DNA of 19,412 nucleotides from HRBIN24 sp035574155. GTDB taxonomy: Bacteria > Chloroflexota > Dehalococcoidia > SM23-28-2 > HRBIN24. A program made the translations under genes and the position numbers. Of the stretch, positions 6,190-13,145 are shown piece by piece. Each line of letters begins with the position of its first letter. Positions within the stretch are counted from its first letter, which is position 1. The stretch is taken from contig DATLZD010000049.1 in the NCBI GenBank assembly GCA_035574155.1, positions 1 through 19,412 on the forward strand, given 5' to 3'. Below the pieces are notes generated by a model. That model was not told where the DNA came from. It was given only the letters and a program-made list of their open reading frames with translations, and did no database searches.

Positions 6190-6942
6190 GTGAGGGTGCC
6201 GTTGCTGTCGAAGTGGCTGCTGGGGTGGGCCGTGCCCGCCCTGCTGGTGGCCCTCCTGGCCTGCGCTGGCCGAGGAGAGGCCCAGCCCCAGCTCCCCGCC
6301 GCCGACATGCCGGTGCTGGTGCCCTGGGGCGAGCGGGAGGAGGCCCACTACCGGATCCTGCGGGGCGACAGGCTCAGCGGCAGCGCCGTCCTCCGGGTGG
6401 AGCGCCGCGGCGATGCCTACGTCCTGACCCAGGACTTCCGCTCCGCCGATCAGCCCCTGCGCGACACGGTGACGGTGACGGTGGACGCTGCCACCCTCAA
6501 GCCGCGGACGGTGGAGCGCGTCATCGCCCGTGAGGGGGAAGGGGAGCGACGTTGTCAGGCCCAGTACGGCCCCGACCGGGTAGTGGTGCGTCAGGAGTCG
6601 GAAGGGGAGTCCCGCAGCGATGAGCTGCCCCTGCCACCCCACGCCTACGACTCCTGGGCCGATATCTTCCTCTGGCGGGCGCTGCCCCTGGACCGCACCT
6701 ACCGTGGCGCCTACAACGATGTGGGCACCTGCCTGCTGCGCAAGCCCGGCCACGCCCTCATGGCCCTGGAGGTCATAACCATGGAGCCGGTGGTGGTGCC
6801 CGCCGGCACCTTCCAGGCCTGGCGGCTGGAGGCCCGCAGCGGCGGCCATAGACAGATTGTCTGGATAGGCAATTCGCCACAACGGCCCATAGTGCGCTAT
6901 GATAATGGCACGCACATATTCGAGCTGGAGTCGATACGCTGA
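6190..6942 (+). CDS. Lipoprotein, DUF3108-like
   Basis: The 250-residue product has a basic N-terminus, a hydrophobic stretch and a lipobox LLAC with the acylated cysteine at residue 25, so it should be processed by LspA and anchored on the outside of the membrane. The mature part is beta-rich, with an early HYRILRGDRLSGSAVLRVER segment and a late VVVPAGTFQAWRLEARSG segment, resembling DUF3108-type domains. Its function is unknown. The GTG start comes one nt after the ltaE stop, and the stop overlaps the next ATG (TGATG), so it is translationally coupled to the response regulator. A role as the sensor-side partner of that regulator is speculation. Confidence 0.78.
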   Translation: MRVPLLSKWLLGWAVPALLVALLACAGRGEAQPQLPAADMPVLVPWGEREEAHYRILRGDRLSGSAVLRVERRGDAYVLTQDFRSADQPLRDTVTVTVDAATLKPRTVERVIAREGEGERRCQAQYGPDRVVVRQESEGESRSDELPLPPHAYDSWADIFLWRALPLDRTYRGAYNDVGTCLLRKPGHALMALEVITMEPVVVPAGTFQAWRLEARSGGHRQIVWIGNSPQRPIVRYDNGTHIFELESIR

Positions 6943-7610
6943 TGGTCACGGTGCTGGTGGCGGCCCAGGACGAGTCGCTGCGGGAGGCGGTCTCAGCGGC
7001 CCTGTCCCCCCGCGGCCATGAGGCGGTGGCCGTCCGGGACGGCGCCGCTGCCAGGCGCGCCCTCCTCTCGGTTCGGGCCGATGCCCTGGTCCTCTCCACC
7101 GACCTGGGCCTGCCCTATCTGCAGGAGCTGATGGAGCTGGTGGAGGAGGAACAGCCATCGGTGCCCGTCCTCTTCCTGGCCACCCTCGAGGAGCGATGGT
7201 CGCCCGGGGCGGTGCCGCGGCGTCAGGGGGTGGACGGGGTGATGGTGCGCCCCTGCACAGGCCACCAGGTGGTGCAGGAGCTCTCCCGTCTCCTGCAGAG
7301 GAGTGAGGGCGACCTCTTGCCCATTGGCACGGCCTACCTCCACCGGCCCTCGCGGGAGCTGCGGGGGAGCAGCGGTTCCGTGATGCTCACGGCCACCGAG
7401 GCGGCCCTGCTGGAATACCTGGCCCGCCGCCGGGGGCAGGTGGTGCCCGTGGACGAGCTGTTGGCGAAGGTATGGGGCTTCCCCCAGGGCGAGGGGCCGG
7501 CCGGCACCGTGCGGGCCCACATCCGCAACCTCCGCACCAAGCTGAGAATGGCCAGCGGCGGCGAGGTGCGCATCCGCACCGTGCACCGTCACGGCTACCT
7601 GCTGGACTAG
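6942..7610 (+). CDS. OmpR/PhoB-type response regulator with degenerate receiver
   Basis: The 222-residue protein has a receiver-like domain (1-118) and a C-terminal winged helix (about 145-222: LTATEAALLEYLARRRGQVV ... TVRAHIRNLRTKL ... IRTVHRHGYLL). The phospho-acceptor D54 is kept in STDLGLP. The N-terminal acidic pocket reads AQD instead of the usual (D/E)DD, and the conserved lysine is arginine in VMVRPC. Phosphorylation may be weak or absent; this is inference. No histidine kinase is adjacent. The gene is coupled to the lipoprotein upstream. The 11-bp direct repeat at 18900-18916 is the type of site this class binds, but a link between the two is unproven. Confidence 0.9.
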   Translation: MVTVLVAAQDESLREAVSAALSPRGHEAVAVRDGAAARRALLSVRADALVLSTDLGLPYLQELMELVEEEQPSVPVLFLATLEERWSPGAVPRRQGVDGVMVRPCTGHQVVQELSRLLQRSEGDLLPIGTAYLHRPSRELRGSSGSVMLTATEAALLEYLARRRGQVVPVDELLAKVWGFPQGEGPAGTVRAHIRNLRTKLRMASGGEVRIRTVHRHGYLLD

Positions 7611-7628
7611 CCGTTCCCTCTCGGACGC

Positions 7629-7634
7629 TATACT
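7629..7634 (+). promoter_or_regulatory. Candidate -10 of tRNA-Gly
   Basis: TATACT (five of six matches) ends 13 nt before the mature tRNA 5' end, placing a start near 7641. No good -35 lies at 16-18 bp, so transcription may also come from readthrough of the response-regulator gene. Confidence 0.4.
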
Positions 7635-7647
7635 AGAAGGTGGGCCT

Positions 7648-7721
7648 GCGGGCGTAGCTCAGTGGCAGAGCACCGGCCTTCCAAGCCGGCTACGCGGGTT
7701 CGATTCCCGCCGCCCGCTCCA
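7648..7721 (+). tRNA. tRNA-Gly (anticodon TCC)
   Basis: A complete cloverleaf is visible. The acceptor stem GCGGGCG (7648-7654) pairs with CGCCCGC (7711-7717). The D arm is GCTC/GAGC, the anticodon stem CCGGC/GCCGG holds the loop CTTCCAA, and the T arm has GGTTCGATTCC. The anticodon is TCC, so it reads glycine GGA/GGG codons. Discriminator T and the CCA end (7719-7721) are genome-encoded. Confidence 0.97.
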
Positions 7722-7769
7722 TCCTTTAGCCAGGAAGGAGCGTCCTACGCCCCCGTGACGCCCTCGCGC

Positions 7770-7799
7770 TTGTTCCCAGGGCTGCTAGGGGGCTAAAAT
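7770..7799 (+). promoter_or_regulatory. Candidate promoter of the inositol-lipid operon
   Basis: TTGTTC (7770-7775) and TAAAAT (7794-7799) are spaced 18 bp apart. The -10 matches five of six; the -35 is weak. The predicted start near 7806 falls inside the inverted repeat at 7803-7825. Confidence 0.5.
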
Positions 7800-7802
7800 T
7801 CA

Positions 7803-7825
7803 GGCGGCCGGCCCGAGAGGCCGCC
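7803..7825. repeat. Inverted repeat ahead of ino1
   Basis: GGCGGCC (7803-7809) pairs with GGCCGCC (7819-7825) across a 9-nt loop. It covers the predicted transcription start and ends 2 nt before the Shine-Dalgarno AGGAGGTG (7828-7835). It could be an operator or a 5' hairpin that affects ribosome access. Confidence 0.4.
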
Positions 7826-7843
7826 AGAGGAGGTGTGGCGACC

Positions 7844-8932
7844 ATGGGCAAGATCAACGTGGCCATCATCGGCGTCGGCAACTGCGCCTCGTCCCTGGTC
7901 CAAGGCGTCTACTACTATCGCAACGCCGACGAGCACCAAGAGGTGCCGGGGCTGATGCATGTCAACCTGGGCGGCTACCATGTGGGCGACATCGAGTTCG
8001 TGGCCGCCTTCGACATCGATGCCAACAAGGTAGGGAAGGACCTGTCGGAGGCCATCTTCACGCCCCCCAACAACACCTACAAGTTCTGCGATGTCCCCCA
8101 CCTGGGCGTCAAGGTGGAGCGGGGCATGACCCATGACAGCATCGGCAAGTACCTGAGCGGCGTCATCAGCAAGGCCAGCGGCCCTACGTCCAACATCGTC
8201 CGCATTCTGCGGGAGACCCAGACCCACGTGGTGGTCAACTACCTGCCGGTGGGCAGCGAGGAGGCCACCAAGTGGTATGTGGAGCAGGTGCTGCAGGCCG
8301 GCTGCGCCTTCATCAACTGCATCCCTGTCTTCATCGCCCGCGAGCGCTACTGGCAGCAGCGTTTCGAGGAGGCGGGCCTGCCCATCATCGGCGACGACAT
8401 CAAGTCCCAGGTGGGTGCCACCATACTGCACCGGGTGCTGACCCGCCTGTTCGTGGAGCGGGGGGTGAGGGTGGAGCGGACCTACCAGCTCAACTTCGGG
8501 GGCAACACCGACTTCCTCAACATGCTGGAGCGCGAGCGCCTCATGAGCAAGAAGATCTCCAAGACCACCGCCGTCACCTCCCAGCTGGGCTACGAGCTGC
8601 CCGAGGGCAACGTCCACATCGGCCCCTCCGATTACGTGCCCTGGCTGCTGGACCGCAAATGGTGCTACATCCGCATCGAGGGAACGGGCTTTGGGGGGGT
8701 GCCCCTCAACCTGGAGTGCAAGCTGGAGGTGTGGGACAGCCCCAACTCGGCAGGGGTGGTCATCGACGCCATCAGGTGCGCCAAGCTGGCCCTGGACCGG
8801 GGCCTGGCCGGCGCCCTGATAGGCCCCAGCGCCTACTTCATGAAGTCCCCGCCCCAGCAGTTCACCGACGAGGAGGCCAGGCGCCTGACGGAGGAGTTCA
8901 TCGCTGGCAGCGACGGCCAGCGCCCCGCCTAG
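7844..8932 (+). CDS. ino1: Myo-inositol-1-phosphate synthase (actinobacterial type)
   Basis: This NAD-dependent enzyme converts glucose 6-phosphate to inositol 1-phosphate, the entry step to inositol lipids. ATG 7844 is chosen because AGGAGGTG lies 8 nt upstream; an in-frame GTG at 7835 overlaps that site. The N-terminal Rossmann motif is AIIGVGNCASSL. Family blocks follow: NYLPVGSEEATKWY, FINCIPVFIA, GDDIKSQVGAT with the catalytic lysine, LNFGGNTDFLNM and SKKISKTTAV. The length of 362 residues matches the short actinobacterial/archaeal form, not the eukaryotic one of about 510. It heads an operon with the phosphatidyltransferase that would use its product. Confidence 0.95.
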   Translation: MGKINVAIIGVGNCASSLVQGVYYYRNADEHQEVPGLMHVNLGGYHVGDIEFVAAFDIDANKVGKDLSEAIFTPPNNTYKFCDVPHLGVKVERGMTHDSIGKYLSGVISKASGPTSNIVRILRETQTHVVVNYLPVGSEEATKWYVEQVLQAGCAFINCIPVFIARERYWQQRFEEAGLPIIGDDIKSQVGATILHRVLTRLFVERGVRVERTYQLNFGGNTDFLNMLERERLMSKKISKTTAVTSQLGYELPEGNVHIGPSDYVPWLLDRKWCYIRIEGTGFGGVPLNLECKLEVWDSPNSAGVVIDAIRCAKLALDRGLAGALIGPSAYFMKSPPQQFTDEEARRLTEEFIAGSDGQRPA

Positions 8933-8967
8933 GCGCGGCCCCTGCCGGCGAAGGGCAGGCGGCGCCC

Positions 8968-9858
8968 ATGTGGAAGTACCTCCTCTTCCTGCTGGCCTAC
9001 CATACCCTGGGCCGCCTGCCCCTGGCAGTGCTCTACCGCATCTGTGACCTGGTGGGGGAAGCGCTATTCCTCTGTGCCCCCGCCCTGCGCCGCCGCGTCA
9101 GCGACAACATGCGCCACGTGCTGGGCGCCCAGGCCCCGCCTCGTGAGGTGCGATGGGCGGCGCGCAGGGTCTTCCGCAATGTGGCCCGTTACTACGCCGA
9201 CCTCATCACCATCCCCCGCCTGGACCCGCAGGAGTTCCATGACCGCCGTCTCCGCTACTGGGGCTTCGACGAGTATGTGCTGCCGGCCCTGGAGCGGGGC
9301 CAGGGGGTTATCGTCGTCAGTTGCCACTTCGGCAGCCCCGAGCTGGCCATCCAGGGCCTCATCCCGCGGGGGGTGAAGGCCCTGTGCCTGACGGAGCCGC
9401 TGGAGCCGCCCCGCCTGTCCCGGTTGGTGGACCGGCTGCGCTCCAGTCAGGGCCACACCTTCCTGCCGGTGAGCGTGGGCAGTGTCAAGGCGGCCATCCG
9501 CCACCTGAAGCGGGGTGGCCTGGTGGCCCTCATGGGCGACCGTGACGTGGCCGGTCCGCGGGCGCTGTTGCCCTTCCTGGGCCAGGAGACCTACGTCCCT
9601 ACCGGGCCGGTGGAGCTGGCCTTTCGCACGGGCGCCCTTCTGGTGCCGGTCTTCAGCTATCGTCGGGACGGGCGTATCGAGGTCATCGTGGAGCCGCCCC
9701 TGGAGCTGGAGCGCAGCGGCAGCCTGGAAGAAGACGTGCGCCTGAACACCATCCGCTTCCTGCAGCGGTTCGAGCGTCACCTGCGCCGCGACCCGGGGCA
9801 GTGGATCGTCCTGGAGGCGGTCTGGGACCAGCAGCCTGCACAGGAGAGGGCGGCATGA
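8968..9858 (+). CDS. LPLAT-family acyltransferase (PIM acyltransferase-like)
   Basis: The 296-residue protein belongs to the LpxL/HtrB-type lysophospholipid acyltransferase superfamily. It has an N-terminal hydrophobic helix (about residues 4-36), the catalytic HX4E in SCHFGSPE (H120 and E125), and LMGDRDVAGP and YVPTGPVELAFRTGA blocks. In mycobacteria a relative, PatA, acylates phosphatidylinositol mannosides; lipid A enzymes are the other branch. The operon context with a PimA-like mannosyltransferase favours the former, since no lipid A genes are seen. ATG 8968 follows the ino1 stop by 35 nt. The stop overlaps the next start (ATGA). The acyl acceptor is inferred from context. Confidence 0.88.
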   Translation: MWKYLLFLLAYHTLGRLPLAVLYRICDLVGEALFLCAPALRRRVSDNMRHVLGAQAPPREVRWAARRVFRNVARYYADLITIPRLDPQEFHDRRLRYWGFDEYVLPALERGQGVIVVSCHFGSPELAIQGLIPRGVKALCLTEPLEPPRLSRLVDRLRSSQGHTFLPVSVGSVKAAIRHLKRGGLVALMGDRDVAGPRALLPFLGQETYVPTGPVELAFRTGALLVPVFSYRRDGRIEVIVEPPLELERSGSLEEDVRLNTIRFLQRFERHLRRDPGQWIVLEAVWDQQPAQERAA

Positions 9859-10646
9859 ACGAGCAGCGGCTGGGCAAGGCGGACCTGCACGTCCACACCT
9901 CCCTGAGCGACGGCATGGCCAGCCCCCAGGAGGTGCTGGAATACGTCCAGGAGCATACCGACCTGGACGTGGTCGCCATCACCGACCACGACAGCCTGGC
10001 CGGGGCCTGGGCGGTGCGGGAGGCGTGGGCCAAGGGCCGCTACCGCTTTGAGGTGGTGCTGGGCATGGAGGTGACGGCCATCGAGGGCCACATCATCGCC
10101 CTGTTCGTGGAAGGCCCTCTGCCCAGCCTGCGACCCGCTGCCGAGGTGGTGGAGGCCATCCACCGGCAGGGAGGCCTGGCCATCATCGCTCACCCCCTCA
10201 GCGTGGTGACCCGCAGCCTGAACCGCCGCGACATCGTCCGCCTGATGTCGCTGCCGCAGGCGCTGGCCCACGCCGACGGGGTGGAGGTGGCCAACGGCTT
10301 CGCCCGCAGCCTCCCCTTCATGGCCGGCCGGCACCGCACGGTCCTGGAGCTGGCCGAGCGGTTCCAGCTGGCCCTGGTGGGCGGCTCGGACGCCCATTTC
10401 CGCCAGGCCATCGGCAGCGCCTACACCCTGTTCCCTGGCCGCAGCGCCGAGGACCTGCGGCGGGCCATCGTGGAGCGGACGACCGTCGGTGCCAGCGGCC
10501 GCCACCCGCGGCCGTGGGAGCTGGGGCTGTGGCCGCTGCTGGTCCAGCAGTGGCGCGGGCTGACGGTGACGCCGCGAACGTTGGGGCTGGGGGCGACGGC
10601 CATGAGCTTCGTGCAGCGCATCTTCCCCTTCCTGCGGCCGTCATGA
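9855..10646 (+). CDS. PHP-domain phosphoesterase
   Basis: The 263-residue protein is a full PHP domain with a complete set of metal ligands: H12 and H14 in DLHVHTSLSDG, D19, H45 in AITDHD, E72 in GMEVT, H113 in IIAHP, and D179/H181 in GGSDAH. This trinuclear metal fold includes histidinol-phosphatase and other phosphoesterases. The last 35 or so residues are basic and hydrophobic and could lie on the membrane. It is joined by 4-nt ATGA overlaps to the acyltransferase before it and the mannosyltransferase after it. Its place in a phosphatidylinositol mannoside operon makes it a candidate for the phosphatidylinositol-phosphate phosphatase step. That is inference; a nucleotide phosphatase is also possible. 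Confidence 0.9.
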   Translation: MNEQRLGKADLHVHTSLSDGMASPQEVLEYVQEHTDLDVVAITDHDSLAGAWAVREAWAKGRYRFEVVLGMEVTAIEGHIIALFVEGPLPSLRPAAEVVEAIHRQGGLAIIAHPLSVVTRSLNRRDIVRLMSLPQALAHADGVEVANGFARSLPFMAGRHRTVLELAERFQLALVGGSDAHFRQAIGSAYTLFPGRSAEDLRRAIVERTTVGASGRHPRPWELGLWPLLVQQWRGLTVTPRTLGLGATAMSFVQRIFPFLRPS

Positions 10647-11779
10647 GGATAGCGCTGGTCAGCCCCTACGATTGGTCCATTCCGGGCGGGGTCAACAGCC
10701 ACGTGGCCCACCTGGCCCGGGAGTTCCGGCGGCAGGGGCACGAAGTGCGCATCGTGGCGCCCAGCTCCCGCTTCTGGGCCCATCCCCTGGACCACCTGGA
10801 GGTCATCGGCAAGTACACGGTGGGCCTGCCGGCCAGCGGGTCGGTGGCCCATATCAGCCTCTCCTTCGCCCTGGCGGGCCGGGTGAGGCGGCTGCTGCAG
10901 CGGGAGCGCTTCGACCTGGTGCACCTGCATGAGCCATTCATGCCGCTGTTGCCCTTCCAGTTCCTGCGCTTCTACCGAGGGCCGGTGGTGGCTACCTTCC
11001 ACGCCGCCCGCGAGGGGGGCAGCCGCCTTTATGCCTATGCTCGTTACCTGATACGGCCCTATTGGGGGCGCATCGATGGGCGCATCGCCGTCTCGCGGAC
11101 GGCCCTGCGCCTCATAAGCAAGTATTTCGCCGGCCGCTACCGCATCATCCCCAACGGCGTGGACGTGGGACGCTTCTCGCCCGAGGTGGAGCCGCTGCCC
11201 CAGTTCGACGATGGCAAGCTGAACGTGCTCTTCCTGGGGCGTTTGGAGCGGCGCAAGGGGCTGCCCTACCTGTTGCAGGCCTTCGCCCTCGTGAAGGGCG
11301 AGATGCCCCAGGTGCGCCTCATCGTGGCGGGTCGGGACGGTGGCATGCTGGCCCCCTGCCAGCGCTTCGTTGAGCGGGCAGGGCTGTCGGACGTGGTCTT
11401 CGTGGGCTATGTGCCTGAGGCCGACCTGCCCCGCTACTACCGGTCCGCCCATGTCTTCTGCGCCCCCAATACCGGGGCCGAGAGCCAGGGCCTCATCCTC
11501 CTGGAGGCCATGGCCAGCGGCGTGCCGGTGGTGGCTTCGGCCATCGAGGGCTTCCGCGAGGTCATCCGCGATGGACAGGAGGGACTGCTGGTGCGGCCGG
11601 GCGACGGCGAGGCCCTGGCCCAGGCCCTCCTGCGCCTCCTCTCGGATGCCGCCCTGCGGGAGGCCATGGGCCAGCGGGGGTTGGCCACGGTGCGCCGCTA
11701 CGCCTGGGAGCGGGTGGCGACGGAGGTCTTGGACTACTACCGCCAGGTCATCGCCCAGCACTACTCCCCGGCCGGCTGA
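10643..11779 (+). CDS. pimA: GT4 glycosyltransferase, PimA-like (phosphatidylinositol mannosyltransferase)
   Basis: The N-terminus MRIALVSPYDWSIPGGVNSH closely resembles PimA, which transfers mannose from GDP-mannose to the inositol of phosphatidylinositol at the cytosolic membrane face. The 378-residue GT-B protein also shows HLHEPFMP at 95-102, TFHAAREG with H120, the nucleotide-sugar site GRLERRKG with R200 and K205, and the EX7E motif ESQGLILLE at 280-288. The open frame starts earlier, but ATG 10643 overlaps the PHP stop by 4 nt and gives the family start. The stop overlaps the next ATG by 1 nt. The sugar and acceptor are inferred from similarity and neighbours. Confidence 0.87.
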   Translation: MRIALVSPYDWSIPGGVNSHVAHLAREFRRQGHEVRIVAPSSRFWAHPLDHLEVIGKYTVGLPASGSVAHISLSFALAGRVRRLLQRERFDLVHLHEPFMPLLPFQFLRFYRGPVVATFHAAREGGSRLYAYARYLIRPYWGRIDGRIAVSRTALRLISKYFAGRYRIIPNGVDVGRFSPEVEPLPQFDDGKLNVLFLGRLERRKGLPYLLQAFALVKGEMPQVRLIVAGRDGGMLAPCQRFVERAGLSDVVFVGYVPEADLPRYYRSAHVFCAPNTGAESQGLILLEAMASGVPVVASAIEGFREVIRDGQEGLLVRPGDGEALAQALLRLLSDAALREAMGQRGLATVRRYAWERVATEVLDYYRQVIAQHYSPAG

Positions 11780-12372
11780 TGTCCTATCTTCTGCCCCGCG
11801 CTGCCCTGGAGCGCCTCCTCTCGCCAGCCCTTCTGTTCCTGGACCGGGTGGGGGTCCGGCCCAACCATGTGAGCCTGCTGGGGGCGGCGGGCAACGTGTT
11901 GGCCGGGGTGCTGGCAGGGCGCGGCGAGCTGCTGGGGGCGGGGCTCGCCGCCTGGGGCTTCAGCGTCCTGGACGCCGTGGACGGACCCCTGGCCCGGGCC
12001 ACGGGGCGCCAGAGCCGCTTCGGCTCGGTGCTGGACGCGGTGCTGGACCGTGTGTCGGAGGCGGCGGTGCTGGGCGGACTGGCATACCTCTACCTCCGCC
12101 GCGGCGACCAGGAAGGTGCCCTCCTGGCCCTGGTGGCCACAGTGGCCTCGTTCATGGTCAGCTACGTCCGGGCGCGGGCCGAGGTGGTTGGCATCCCCCT
12201 GCGGGAGGGGCTGCTGGCCCGACCGGAGCGGGTGTTCATCATCGGCCTGGGCCTTATAATCAATGAAGTGAAGGCGGTCCTGTGGGTATTGGCCGTGGCC
12301 GCTTCGCTGACGGCTGCCCACAGGCTCTTTTTGGCCCATCGACGCAGCCGCCAGGAGGAGGAAGAGGCTTGA
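11779..12372 (+). CDS. CDP-alcohol phosphatidyltransferase, likely phosphatidylinositol-phosphate synthase
   Basis: The 197-residue membrane enzyme has the complete CDP-alcohol signature D-x2-D-G-x2-A-R-x8-G-x3-D-x3-D from D65 to D90 (LDAVDGPLARATG, then FGSVLDAVLD). About five or six hydrophobic segments follow the pattern of this family. Such enzymes join CDP-diacylglycerol to glycerol phosphate, inositol phosphate or related alcohols. Because ino1 heads the operon and a PimA-like gene precedes it, inositol 1-phosphate is the likely acceptor, giving phosphatidylinositol phosphate. The basic end of the signature region is consistent with a phosphorylated acceptor. Start ATG overlaps the mannosyltransferase stop (TGATG). 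Phosphatidylglycerophosphate synthase is the main alternative. Confidence 0.88.
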   Translation: MSYLLPRAALERLLSPALLFLDRVGVRPNHVSLLGAAGNVLAGVLAGRGELLGAGLAAWGFSVLDAVDGPLARATGRQSRFGSVLDAVLDRVSEAAVLGGLAYLYLRRGDQEGALLALVATVASFMVSYVRARAEVVGIPLREGLLARPERVFIIGLGLIINEVKAVLWVLAVAASLTAAHRLFLAHRRSRQEEEEA

Positions 12373-13145
12373 TCCCGCTGCGAGACCAGGAGCTGCTGCG
12401 CCAGCGCTTCGAGGCCGAGCTGGTGGACCAGGTGAGGATCGACTTCTTCACCCAAAAGGACTTGCCCATCTATCTGCCCGGCAAGGAGCCCTGCCGCTAC
12501 TGCCGGCCCACCCAGGAGATGCTGCAGGAGCTGGCCGGCCTCAGCGACCTCATCAGCCTGCGGATTCACGTCTTCGACGACGAGCCCGAGGCGGTGCGGG
12601 CTTTCGGCATCGAGCGGGTGCCGGCCATCGTCCTGCGGGGCCGCGACGGCCCCCAGCTCAAGTTCTACGGCCTCCCCAGCGGACACGAGTTCCCCGAGTT
12701 CGTGGAGACCATCGTCCATCTCTCGCGGAGGGAGGTGCCCCTGCCCGAAGCCCTGGCCCGCAAGGCGAGGCGACTGCAGGAGCGGGTCACGGTCCAGGTG
12801 TTCGTGACCCCCACCTGCCCCTACTGTCCCCAGATGGTGCGGGCGGCCTACGCCCTGGCCATGGCCAACCCCAAGGCGGTGACGGCCGAGGCCATAGAGG
12901 TGTCCGAGTTCCCTGACCTGGCCCGGCGTTACAACATCCGCGCCGTGCCCTACACCGTCATCAACGACCGGGTGGCTATACCAGGGGCCATACCGCCCGA
13001 GGCCCTGCTGGAGCAGTTGGCCAGGGCCACCGGCACCGCCCTGGTGGAGACGGCCCCCGCCGGCGAGACGACCCCCGCCGAGCTGCCGTCCGGGGACGAG
13101 CCGCCGCCGGAGCGACGCAGCAGCGGCGGCCTCATCATCCCCTGA
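12369..13145 (+). CDS. Protein disulfide oxidoreductase (double thioredoxin fold)
   Basis: The start is TTG 12369, preceded by an AGGAGG about 10 nt upstream and overlapping the previous stop (TTGA). The 258-residue protein has two tandem thioredoxin-fold units. The first holds CRYC (C42/C45) with VPA, and the second CPYC (C150/C153) with the cis-proline AVPYT. This matches the cytosolic PDO family of thermophiles, which forms intracellular disulfides and takes electrons from thioredoxin reductase. The last 35 residues are a Pro/Gly/Glu-rich tail not needed for the fold. It ends by overlapping the convergent peptidase gene by 11 nt. It shares the inositol-lipid transcript, but a functional link is not evident. 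Confidence 0.88.
   Translation: MIPLRDQELLRQRFEAELVDQVRIDFFTQKDLPIYLPGKEPCRYCRPTQEMLQELAGLSDLISLRIHVFDDEPEAVRAFGIERVPAIVLRGRDGPQLKFYGLPSGHEFPEFVETIVHLSRREVPLPEALARKARRLQERVTVQVFVTPTCPYCPQMVRAAYALAMANPKAVTAEAIEVSEFPDLARRYNIRAVPYTVINDRVAIPGAIPPEALLEQLARATGTALVETAPAGETTPAELPSGDEPPPERRSSGGLIIP

Noticed and set aside
8272..8967. N-terminal 232-codon extension of the acyltransferase
   Set aside because: The extension is out of frame with ino1 but inside it; ATG 8968 gives the family start with the membrane helix.
9855..10646. PHP protein as a DNA polymerase PHP fragment
   Set aside because: It is a stand-alone domain with all metal ligands and a normal start and stop, and no polymerase parts follow.
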